Shown: piece by piece, positions 11,355-21,209 of the stretch
Numbering within the stretch: the stretch's first letter is position 1
Layout: the number at the start of each line of letters is the position of its first letter
NCBI GenBank assembly: GCA_018466975.1
Contig: CM031561.1
Span: forward strand, 868,001 to 932,000
Direction of reading: 5' to 3'
Source: Sparassis latifolia
Taxonomy: Eukaryota > Basidiomycota > Agaricomycetes > Polyporales > Sparassidaceae
Length of the DNA: 64,000 bases
The notes under the pieces: generated by a model
Seen by the model: the letters and a program-made list of their open reading frames with translations, nothing else
The model's database searches: none
Told to the model about the DNA's origin: nothing
Translations under genes and position numbers: made by a program

Positions 11355-12429
11355 CTAAATGTCATCCATCCCGAAATCTATCTCGACTTTCTCTCCGGGC
11401 TTAAAGGCAGGCAAGCCTGGAGAAATGGATGCTACACTGAGTATATGCAATTCAGGAGACACAAACCGCAACGTACCGCGGTAAGGGCAGCTCGAACACC
11501 GGAAAGCATCTCCAAGATAGCAGTTCCCGCAACTGCTCGTCGCCTTAGGAGCTCCAGCTGCAGCTGCGATCAGTCGCTCCTTCTCACTCTGCATCACCTC
11601 CATCGTCTGGCCACTCTCCGCACCGTCTAGTAAGACAACCTTGGTCTGCGCCAGCTCGTCAGCCTCCAGCTCTGCCAAACCGCACGTGCAGTTCTTGCAC
11701 GCCTTCTTCCTCCGCGGCGCCCCCGGAGTCATAGGCTCGCACGTCGCCGGTCGCTCACGGTCCTGGGGCGTAAGGAGGCTCTCTGCATCGATGGAAGGTG
11801 TTGACGGTGCGTTTAGAGTCCATAGCGCCTTCTTAGATGCCTTACGCTCCGAGTCAATCTTCCGTCGGAGAGGCAGAGAAACAGGAGCGGTTCTGGCAGA
11901 GAACGAGGTGCCGATGGAATGTGCAGGTTTCTGCGCAATCAAAATGTCTTCCGCGGGGATAACGGACAACACCGTGAAGCCAGAGAGGGTGAGCTCCGAC
12001 GGAAGGTTAGGTAGAGCAGCGGAGAGGTTGAGAACGTGCAGCGTGCCTAGAGGCTCGAGACCCGTAAGCACCTGCGCGAGGAGCTCGGAAATCCTGGGTG
12101 CGATGGCATCATACTCTGAAGGGGAGAGTGAGAGATGGACCGAGGCAAAACTCGAAGGTGTGAGCGTCGTAGCTGTCACCGATCCGTATACAGTCAGCTA
12201 AGAACATGGTCGAAAGTAGACGGCGTGCACCTCCATCCAGCAACCTGTCCACCATCTGTCTCTCAACGCGTCTGGTCTCTTCGAGGCTGGTAATAAGCAA
12301 CTGGTACTTGCCATCTGCCGCTGTTGCAGGAGAACCGATGGCGAGAGCAGGTCCCTTGATCGGGACCGCTGCAACCTTCTGCTGGTCCTGAGACGCGACA
12401 GGGGAAACATATATCGCCGCGGGAGACAT
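11355..12429 (-). CDS. DRE2: Cytosolic Fe-S cluster assembly factor Dre2 (anamorsin)
   Basis: Three exons (12429-12231, 12172-11477, 11416-11355) give 318 residues. Dre2 takes electrons from the diflavin reductase Tah18 for early cytosolic Fe-S assembly. The N-terminal half is the degenerate methyltransferase-like domain and the linker is variable. The C-terminal CIAPIN1 domain carries both motifs: KACKNCTCG (second half of the [2Fe-2S] site) and the twin CX2C site SSCGNCYLGDAFRCSSCPY, ending GLPAFKPGEKVEI. The last intron falls just after the second CX2C pair, and splicing it restores the conserved tail. The gene ends beside BCD1 on the same strand. Confidence 0.93.
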
Positions 12430-12703
12430 GGTCGACGAGAAACAACGGCGAGGTTGTTGATGAAGATTTCAGAGGAGCCTGAGCGACTATAAACCGATTG
12501 GAGATTTCTTGGGGGCGGATGACAAATCGGAAGTCCAGTCATTTGCTACTTCGTCACAAAATGGTACAATTTTTGTCACACCATCGGTCCCATCACCCGG
12601 GGGCGCAAATTCCACCGTCACTCAACAGTATCGGGTATCCATTGGAACAGCTTAGTCTCGACTCAAGACCCTCCATCCAGAGGGTCTTGTCCCAAAGGCC
12701 CGG
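12430..12703. other. DRE2 upstream region
   Basis: The 5' flank of DRE2 on the minus strand, about 270 bp up to the edge of the inverted-repeat element. An ORF continues through it but shows no domain. Confidence 0.4.
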
Positions 12704-13072
12704 TATTATTGCCGTTTTCAGTAGGACTGTCGCGGCGGCAAACACACACAAATTCGCGCCATTCCTACCCCCAACTTTGACCTCTGATATCTCTCGAACG
12801 GCTGGGCCGTCTTCCTTGATTCTTGCACGGTTGGACTCCCCTCATCAATGTGCAGGGCTGGGTAATGAAAAATCTGGCAATTTCCCACTAGTTCAAGTTC
12901 GCACATTTTGGCCCCCTCCGCCGCTCAGAACTCGATTTGCATGCGACGGAGACGTGGAACGGGGATAGAAATGGCTGGGCTATGTTTGGGTGGGCAGTAT
13001 GGTGGGCCCCGTATGTGTTTTCTATGCATTCTTGATGTTTTCTGTTCGCTCTTACCATCCTGCCGCACCACC
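12704..13072 (+). repeat. Left inverted-repeat arm
   Basis: Pairs with 13538-13906 at roughly 97 percent identity. The outer end reads TATTATTGCCG and the inner end GCCGCACCACC. Confidence 0.9.
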
Positions 13073-13537
13073 GAGTCCTTCTCTACTTCTTTGGAATTGC
13101 TACATATCATGGGACTCTTGTTTTATTGGTGTAATTATGTTCAGAGTGGTGCATTCTGCATGATGCAATAGTATACATGGTGAGAATGTGATCACGATCT
13201 ATGTTGTGGCTGCCTGTGACGCGGCAAACCCTTGCTTGTCTTTTGTGCACAACCAGTTCACCAGCCACATTTGCTTCAAGCAGAATATGCCAGCACCCAC
13301 TGCAAATCTTCAGAATGGTTTCGCAAGTGGCATGGGAAATGTAGTGGTTGTAGTAGGAAGGTGGTTGATGTTCGTAGCCGAAGAGACAGGTACATTGATG
13401 CCATTCAGCCCGAGCATCTCACGCATGCAGAAATGTCGACCACATCCCATAGTATGTATGAAAGGTTAACTCAACATGACAGACCATCACAATCAACAGA
13501 ATTGAGTAGAGTAAGGAGGTGGTGCAGCCGGGTGAGG

Positions 13538-13906
13538 GGTGGTGCGGCAGGATGGTAAGAGTGAACAGAAAACATCAAGACTGCATAGAAAACACATACG
13601 GGGCCCACCATACTGCCCACCCAAACATAGCCCAGCCATTTCTATCCCCGTTCCACGTCTCCATCGCATGCAAATCGAGTTCTGAGCGGCGGAGGGGGCC
13701 AAAATGTGCGAACTTGAACTAGTGGGAAATTGCCAGATTTTTCGTTACCCGGCCCTGCACATCGATGAGGGGAGTCCAACCGTGCAAGAATCAAGGAAGA
13801 CGGCCCAACCGTTCGAGAGATATCAGAGGTCAAAGTTGGGGGTAGGAATGGCGCGAATTTGTGTGTGTTTGCCGCCGCGACAGTCCTACTGAAATCGGCA
13901 ATAGTA
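13538..13906 (-). repeat. Right inverted-repeat arm
   Basis: Reverse complement of 12704-13072. The outer end, read inward on the minus strand, is TACTATTGCCG. Confidence 0.9.
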
Positions 13907-13998
13907 AGAGTGGGAAGATAGTAGCAGTTATTGTTTGCAAACTCGTCCCCAGTCTGTCTAGTGGCGTGGCGTACCCAATTGGTCTATACACAGGCGCG

Positions 13999-15183
13999 TT
14001 ACAATTTCCATACTTCGTGTGATCCATAGCCCATAGTTTGGAGCACACCGCCGATAGAGCCTTGGGAGAAGTTCCGTCCGAAAGGGCCTGCAATGCTGTT
14101 GATCATGCTGGGCGGAGCGAATTAGTACATGACGAGATCACATTCTGAGAACTCACGATTCCGGACCGCAGACCAAAAAGAGAGTCTTTCTGGTACGATC
14201 CGCGGGAGTCTTCATACGGAGCAGGGCCTTCCACCAGACTGTAAAGCCGTTATCGATCCCCAGAGCATGCTCAATCGCTCCCCTGTCTATTCTGCCGACT
14301 TGGAAGGCAGAAGACGAGAGCGACGGGTGACTTGGGCCGTCCAGAGAATTCACGAAAAGGGACATTTTGAAGCGGTCAGGATGTGTTTGCGCCGTCGAAA
14401 GTAGAGGCTCAAGCATAGCGGGCGGAGGGAGTTCGGCTGGTGTATATGAACCATGGAGAAGCGTAAATCGCGTCCTCCGAGGGTTTGAAGGGTTCTGCAG
14501 GACTGTATTGTACAGCAGTTGACAAAACGGGGTTATTCCGGTGCCCCCGGAAATCTGTCCACGCCGTGGAAAATGAACGCAGAGTTGAAACTGGTCAAGA
14601 TCCGTTGACGTACCATGACAACTTCGTCCCACACATTCTCCTGCCACTTCCACGTAACTAGTGGGCCTCTAATCTCAATTTTGTCTCCCACGTTCTTCGA
14701 GTGCACCCAACGCCCGACCTCGCCTTTCGGGTACTTCTTGATCCAGAACTTCATCCGGCCCTCCTTATCAATGCCCTCCAGAGGCGTATAAGGTCGTTCC
14801 ACTTGGATATCATCGTCCTTGATGAAGATGGACCACACGGGTCCCACGGCGGACTCGTCGCGAGACGGGAGACATTGAGGAGGAACGGTCAGGGTTATGA
14901 GGCGACTGTTTGGGTCAGCGCATGCTACGGTAGAGGACACCGTGACGGGAATGAAATGTACAGGAGAGAGCAGCGCATTTGAGTACGTTGGTGCCGAGCG
15001 AGAAATGTCCGGCCAGAAAAAGTATGCTGTAGCAACAGCACCACCGCCGAGTACGCCGTAAATTACGAATGATGGACGCCTTTTCGGGGCATATATGGAT
15101 GAGTTTGTTGAATTCTGTCGGCCAAATATGCACCTGAGAGGGATGCTGAGTGACCGGACAGAGGAAGCCTTCCAGACAAGCAT
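13999..15183 (-). CDS. NADH-cytochrome b5 reductase-like FAD oxidoreductase, membrane anchored
   Basis: Exons 15183-14614, 14554-14157 and 14107-13999 give 358 residues. The enzyme passes electrons from NADH through FAD to cytochrome b5 or a related acceptor. The N terminus has a basic mitochondrial-type leader and one membrane segment (VIYGVLGGGAVATAYFFW), as in Mcr1. The FAD motif is RPYTPL, a second FAD contact is GEVGRWVHSKNVGDKIEIRG, the NAD-binding glycine motif is ISGGTGITPF, and the nucleotide motif is FLVCGPES. The C terminus ends YGSHEVWKL. The last intron (14108-14156) is needed to reach the conserved tail. The family also contains ER forms; the leader favours mitochondria. The inverted-repeat element begins about 90 bp beyond the stop. 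Confidence 0.88.
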
Positions 15184-15370
15184 CTGAGGTGAAACAGCCC
15201 GTCGGCGCTTAGGTGAATGAATATCGCGATCACGTGATTGAAGCAGTTCGAGTTGAAGTCAGCGGCGCGCTCGAGTGTGTTCTCCTCATACCCTACCCAT
15301 CCCTATTAATCTCCTCGGGACGATTTCACATCCTATTATTTCTGTATCTTATAACGACTAATTGACGAGC

Positions 15371-17196
15371 ATGAAACGCAGTTACGACTATAGCTTTGTA
15401 ACCGACACAAACGACATCACTACCAATGCCCACTCTTTTACAGAGCAGACCGCGACGCCGGCGACGCAACCCTCTATAGGAGACAACATAGCTCTGAAAT
15501 ACGAACCCTACTCTAGTCCTGGAGCAGGTACTCCTTCCCCAGCGTTTCGTCTGCCTCTTCTCGGGGAAACTGTCGGGTTCGACTTCGACTTCCAGCCCAA
15601 CGTAGCGCAGTCTAGCTTCCCCACCTTCAACTCCTGGATTCAGAGAGATGATTCAGGCAGATCTAAATCTAGGCTTACTGGTTTGGGTATTCGTTACGAA
15701 GGACCTCTTTACGCAACTCCCATTGGTGCAGTGTTTTCCCCCGTCATACCTGCAGTCAACTTCACTCCATTGCCGGGCTCGCTGTCGGACTACATCTCAG
15801 ATGGCTCCAACTATCTCTCGCTAAGGGATATCTGTCACATTGGTTCCTCCCCCATTCTCGAACCTCCCGAGTCCGTCGAGAAAGACGACCGCAGCAGCAA
15901 TGCGAACCGGAAGGATCCTGCTTACCCTCTAGCAGACAGCTACGAAGGAGCAGCCTACTCTGATTGTCCCACATTCGAGTTCAGAGCCCATTCCCCCTTC
16001 GCCTCGTCTTCTCTGCCTTCTCTGTCCTTCTGTAGCTCTGAAGGAAACCTGAGCGACAATTCTCACACGAGCTCCATCAAGAATCAGATGACGGACATAC
16101 TTGATTCTCTGTCTTCTCCTCCCCTTTACGGGGACGCACGCTGTTCCGAAGAACCAATCGTGGGCCTGTTTGCGGACGTGAACATGCTAGAGCTTGCTGC
16201 CAGGGATCAAGGTCCTGTACTAGGTGTCAACCCTGCCGATATCATGGGGCCTAGCGCGTACATCAAGGCGGAAGACGTGAATTCTCCACAGCTCTCCGAC
16301 ATGGCAGATTTATGCTATCCGCCGTCCCCGAGCCCAGAACTTCCCACCAATCGTTCGGGGGAAGTCGTGGCTAAGGCAGAATTTCCCGACGAGCTCATCA
16401 GCGCTATAGTGTCCGTTTTGTCTGCTACGAAGCAAGAAGACCGTCGTGGGAGCGCCGTCGGACAGAGTTTATCTCCCGGTAATCTGATGGCGACAAACAT
16501 GACAGCGAACGTATTCACACCCCATGCAGCCGGACTAGAGGTTGCAGCGCCGCCCATATGCTTCGTACCACCCAATCCCCCGACTCTTTGTCAACCCCAC
16601 CACGTGCCGCTTGCAGATATCTATATACCCCAGGCTCAGGCGCCCCGGCCCAAGCCGCAACTCCAAAGCCCTGTTCTGAATGCTCATCAAGGTATTGAGC
16701 TCGAAGACCTGCGCCGCCGTGCGGACGAGTATCGCCGCGAAAACCCCGGTTTCGAACTAGACAAGACCTGGTTACAAGTCTACGCAGGACGACTTTCACA
16801 ACGCGGGGAGTTCATTGAGGACTATCGGTGTTACGTGATCGGCTGCGCGCAGAGGAACAAGCGACGGGACCATATCCTTGTACATGTGGGCTCGCATGTC
16901 GAACATCGTCCGTTCCATTGTGGGATCTGGTAGGTTTCTCGTTCCAAAAATAGTTTACTTGTCTCTGAATCTACCTCTCATATAGTGGTATGCGCTTCCT
17001 CCGCAAGAACGAGTGCAAACGTCACGAGGGCAGTCACGCCGGAAACAAGCCGTTCTCGTGCCCAATCTGTGCGCCCGTCCAGGAGAAGAGCTTCGTGCGG
17101 CAGGACCTACTGAAGAGGCACATGCGTATAACACATGGAGTGCAGCCTGCACAGAAGAGGGCCAGAATTGCCGTCGATGAAGATTATTGGCCGTAG
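15371..17196 (+). CDS. C2H2 zinc-finger transcription factor, C-terminal fingers
   Basis: Two exons (15371-16929, 16986-17196) encode 589 residues. The first 470 are Ser/Pro/Asp-rich without a known domain and look like an activation or scaffold region. The C terminus holds the fingers: a first C2H2-like unit CYVIGCAQRNKRRDHILVH-VGSHVEH, a second CGICGMRFLRKNECKRHEGSH, and a third CPICAPVQEKSFVRQDLLKRH-MRITH with an expanded Cys-to-Phe spacing. The intron lies between the two cysteines of the second finger, so splicing is required for a working domain. The tail is basic (QKRARIAVDED). It resembles many Agaricomycete C2H2 factors; target genes are unknown. Confidence 0.85.
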
Positions 17197-17721
17197 TGAG
17201 TGACCTAATTGTACCAGTCTGTCATAGCGATTTTTATTGTCTGGCATCCCTGCACCATAAGATACCACCGTGATGATGCACCAATTCATTCTGAACCGAG
17301 CAGGTCAAACGTACCATGAGGATCTTCATTAGGAGGAGAGTGCAATGAAATAGTGTCACATCCCTGTTTAGAATAGCAGTGCGAATCTAAACACCTGCCT
17401 TTCGAGGTACCTTCAACGCAAACACGTGATCGATCGGTTTGACAACATCATGTTGGCTTCAATTCCTCGCGAACTTCTTTCTCCTTGATATCAGAATTGC
17501 GGGCCCTTCTGAGTCTATCTTATAGCTCCAACTGGTCTTATTGAAGTGCTTTGCTCGCAGACCTGTTGCACTACCTGGGTGAGAAGTTTTGTACTACTAG
17601 TGCTGCGTACAACACTGTAATTTGTTGGATTCTGCGGCGACACCTCTTGGACTCCAGTCTCCAATCAACTTCATCAGATTTTAGAGCTGCACAGTGCCTG
17701 CGAAGACATAGGTTTCTGGCG
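17197..17721. other. Intergenic region
   Basis: Between the zinc-finger gene and the next plus-strand gene. An open frame runs upstream from 17551 into the next gene but has no ATG before 17722, so I treat this as UTR and promoter. Confidence 0.5.
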
Positions 17722-19594
17722 ATGCTTGTTCTCCTCGCCTCCTGCGTACTGTCATTATCTGTCTCAACCCACGCGTTACCAGTAACAACCCTCCAGGCAC
17801 CACCTATATCTTCATTCGCGCTGTCTTTTGCATTCTTGCCATTTCCAGTCCTTGTATTACTCAAGTACACATACTTATGGTATCGTAGAGTCCAGTCCAT
17901 TCATGCAGGCGACACTCAGGACAATAAGTCGGCATCAATGTCCGGTTCTTCCACTTCTGGTCTTAGTCTGGGGAAGAGACCGTTTCAAACTGGGTATCTG
18001 GTCGGCTTTCTAGGATCGCCTGAGTGGGAAACAAGAATAAAATGCCGAAGAGACAGACTTGAACGTCAAGCACGGAACCGTTCCCGCACGGGGTCAAAGC
18101 CTTCATCGATATCCGCCATCCTGTACCCCCGTACCGTGGATGGTTCGACAAACACCAGTCGCGGTGGCACGAAGAATTCGTGTCGCCGGTACCGCTCACA
18201 GTCACGCTCAAGGACTGCTTCCGCGTCCTACCTTGACATGTCTTCTCCATTGCCGCACCTTGACATCACGAGCTGCGCGACCGTCCATCCCTCGTCTCCT
18301 CCTTGTACTCCAATGCTTCCGCACCCTCCTGCGGCCTATATACCTGCCTTACGCTCTCCAACTTTGATGCAAATCATGGAGCCGGTATTGTCATCCTGGT
18401 ATGGGGAGCCCGGCATGCACCAAGAGAAATCGACAAGTTCTGGCGGAAATTCTAACGGAGATCAGTCTGGAATTAGATCCAGCTCGCCCAGTATGTTCAC
18501 ACACTCTTCTTGGATTGATGAACATGATCTGATTTGCCCAACCAGCACCCCCATTTGAAACACCTCCTACTTCTCCGAATACGCCTTCCGTCCCAGATGT
18601 TGCACAATTTTCACTCAGCGTCGCCTTCTCCAGCTCTCAGGTTCAAGCCAGCAGCTCGCTCACGTTTTCCGTCTTTGAAGCACCATCCGTGCCGGTCCCC
18701 GCTCCAGTGTACAGCCCGAACCGCCCCCGATCCTGCGGCGCTCACCCAGAACAATGGGGCGCCAATGGTGAGTGCACATCGGTAAAATACCTGCAGTCAC
18801 CTACGCACCGTTCGCCCCCGGTGACCCCAAATATTCTAGAGCTCGTCGCCGTCGTAAGGAACGAACGCAAACCACTTGCGCTGACGACACGCCCGCTCAA
18901 CGTCACATCCAAACCGAAGATAGCTATTTCTCCGCCTTCTCTTTCTATTTCACCGCATGTTCTGGGCAGGCAGAAACGCGTACAGCAGCAGAGGAGAAAG
19001 AGCTGTAGTCCCACCATTGGTCCCTCGCCCCTCCGCAATGCTGTGGTGCTTGACTCGACTTCGTTTACCGCAAGCGTTAGTACTCCCACTATGGGCACTG
19101 TGATCAAAATGGAAAATAGCTTGTCCGGTTCCACATCTGGCACTTGGCAGCTTGAGGACCTCGTCAGGGACGGTCAGCTAGACGTCGATGCGGTCAGCGC
19201 TGTGCTTGGACTCGGACTGATGATGGGATCGGACGATGGCGATGCTGACGCGCGCATCATCACGTCTACTTTGGATGCGGAAGTGGGTCACTATGATCAG
19301 ATCATGACAGGGTACTACGATGATGCTGAGAAGTCATTGAACATGGGATGGGGACGCGCCAGAGAACTGGGCGCGAGTCTTCAAATCCGCGTGCCGGGGT
19401 CTCAGCTCTTTGCTATCCCTGAAGAAACGGACGACGAGTGCGCATCGGCGCGCGTCTCTGCTGCTTCTGCGTGCGACATAGATCTGCGGCTGCTGGGTCT
19501 TGAGCAAGAACAACTGGACCTGGGCGATGAGGCGCTATGGGAAAACGTATGGGAAGAAGAGCAGAGCTGGACCGAGAGTGTCTCTATACGGTGA
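17722..19594 (+). CDS. Unrecognised membrane-anchored, Ser/Pro-rich protein
   Basis: Two exons (17722-18490, 18546-19594) join in frame to 605 residues. I do not recognise a family. The N terminus is a signal-anchor (MLVLLASCVLSLSVSTHALP) followed by a second hydrophobic stretch (FALSFAFLPFPVLVLLKYTYLW), so it probably has one or two membrane passes and a large soluble part. A short conserved-looking segment GYLVGFLGSPEWETR follows, then an Arg/Ser-rich tract, Pro-rich linkers, and an acidic C terminus with LEDLVRDGQLDVDAVSAVLGL. A GTGAGT at 19591 could be a donor to a last exon adding a few residues; otherwise the stop is at 19592. A GTGAGT...CTGCAG at 18770 spans only 29 bp, too short to be an intron. 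Confidence 0.6.
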
Positions 19595-20251
19595 GTTACT
19601 CGTGCGATCTCGTTCTTCACGCTTACTGAGGAAGATTTGGGTCGATCAGAGAGAGCATTGGCTTAGCTTGGTGAAACGCTCATGACATTCCTACACATGA
19701 GGACAATATTGCGATACCCATCATAACTCCTGACTTTTGTCTACCTCATCTGTTTTGTTCTTTCGCATTTGGTCTGGTGTCTGGCAAATCCTGAGATATT
19801 GATTGTTGAACTATGTAAGATTGTTGGTCCCTTTCATTCCTCGCACTGTATCGATATCATTGCATTGTATCGACGATTACTAGCACACCACTTGTCAATT
19901 TTAGCATTGTTTCCACCTACTTCATCTGCGATATCGTCTTTTCATCAACCATCTCTTTCATTTCAATTTCTCGCGGTCAATCACGTTGTGGTTTTTCGCC
20001 TATGATATGATTGAATAATAATATCGTCGCCCCGATCGATGACTCGTCGTAGTTTGCGGTACCTAGTTGCCGTTCGCTTAAATAAGATGCGGAAAAGCAG
20101 CGAAGTTCAGTTCCACGTTGGAAATAATGTTAAGTATACAGCGGAATCCAGGGAATCCTTGGGCGTGACATGTTACGGCCGTGCACTATACATCAGGACA
20201 ACGTCCACCAGGGGCGAATAGAATACGAATAATAATGTCAAATGGGATCCG
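19595..20251. other. Convergent intergenic region
   Basis: Lies between the 3' ends of the membrane-protein gene and the Hug-motif gene. T-rich, with no ORF I can support; likely two 3' UTRs. Confidence 0.5.
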
Positions 20252-20997
20252 TCACGTCAGGGCTGGCCCAGACGAGGGCGCAAGGTGATTGCTCCAATCC
20301 TCCTCCACATACTGTGATGTCGGCATAGTAGAGCTCTCGCCGTTCGCATCGTCGGTAAAGCGAAAGATGCCGACAGGGAGTGAGCGAGTGCCCGTCAAAC
20401 GCAGTCTGGCTGGCCTGAGAGGTTTCATCGGCCTCACGTTCAACATTGAAGAGTGAGGTACGGAATGAGATGCGTCTCCTGTCCAGACATCGTCATCCAT
20501 ATCGTTGACCATATCGATGTCCTCGTCAGACAACTCCTCTTCCGCCTCCTCCAGAATGGTGTGCTTCCGCTTGTTGGGGCACGGCGAAGGGGCATCCGCC
20601 CGAGACAAATACACGTCACGGTACGTGTCTCTCGCAGACAAGAATGGAATAGACTGGGTGAATGGCAGCCTAGCCTTCGACGAGGAGATATTCGGCGAAA
20701 CGGGAGCACTAGAGGCGGTGTAACCCTCCGTAACTGCTGCCAGAGAAGACAGGTACAGACGCGTCAATTACGCTATAAGCAACACAGACAGTTAACAGGC
20801 TCACTTTTCCGCACTCTGGATGCCATATTCCGAAGACGCATGGCGAGGTCTGCGTCGATGCTAGACAGCTACGCGTATTGGCGTGAGACGGAGGCTCAGT
20901 ATAAGACTTATACGCACCCGTTTCTGGGTTGTTCATCGGATGCGCATTGAGCGGATACAGCGTCGTTGGTTGCAAGACGCTTGGTGGGGTACGACAT
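20252..20997 (-). CDS. Small protein with Hug-like motif, candidate ribonucleotide reductase regulator (Dif1/Spd1 type)
   Basis: Three exons (20997-20918, 20860-20805, 20736-20252) give 206 residues. The splice joins create MASRVRKTVTEGY at residues 38-50. This basic-[VS]-x-EGY core resembles the Hug motif shared by the small RNR regulators Dif1, Hug1 and Spd1, which bind or relocalise the small subunit Rnr2/Suc22. The rest looks disordered: a second short block FLSARDTYRDVYLSR, a PNKRKHT basic patch, and an acidic run EEAEEELSDEDIDMVNDMDDD. Length and disorder fit these regulators; the family is short and fast evolving, so the call rests mostly on one motif. The start is the ATG at 20997, about 210 bp from the divergent NPC1-like gene. 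Confidence 0.58.
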
Positions 20998-21209
20998 GGG
21001 AGTACGGGATAGAGAGCGTTGTGCGTCGCGCTCTCCCACATGAGCTCTCTCGATCACGTGTGAACGCGTTGGCGTGCATAATTACGTCATACAGTCTCCC
21101 ACCGCGCAACTGCCTGCTCCGCGGCAAGTCTGCTTCCCTCACGCTTCATCCACACTGGCTTTTGTGAAGGTCGAAACCGAAGGCTTATAACCCGTCCGAT
21201 TTTTCAAGA

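Larger units (their letters stand above)
12704..13906. mobile_element. 1.2-kb element with 369-bp terminal inverted repeats, candidate non-autonomous DNA transposon
   Basis: Bases 12704-13072 match the reverse complement of 13538-13906. I count about nine mismatches in 369 positions, mostly C/T transitions, and no gap. Both outer ends carry TA (12704-12705 and 13905-13906), compatible with a TA target duplication as made by Tc1/mariner-type elements, though TA is palindromic and this is weak. The 465-bp core has no transposase I recognise. It contains an open frame with a Cys/His/Trp-rich patch (CKSSEWFRKWHGKCSGC). The arms read on opposite strands give the same 60-residue peptide, a by-product of the repeat. 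It sits between DRE2's upstream region and the 3' end of the cytochrome b5 reductase gene. Confidence 0.8.

Noticed and set aside
12908..13702. Two near-identical 60-residue ORFs (GTGIEMAGLCLGGQYGG) on opposite strands
   Set aside because: They are the two arms of the inverted repeat read in opposite directions, not separate genes.
18770..18798. Intron GTGAGT...CTGCAG in the unrecognised membrane-protein gene
   Set aside because: Only 29 bp, and the frame is open straight through to the stop at 19592.
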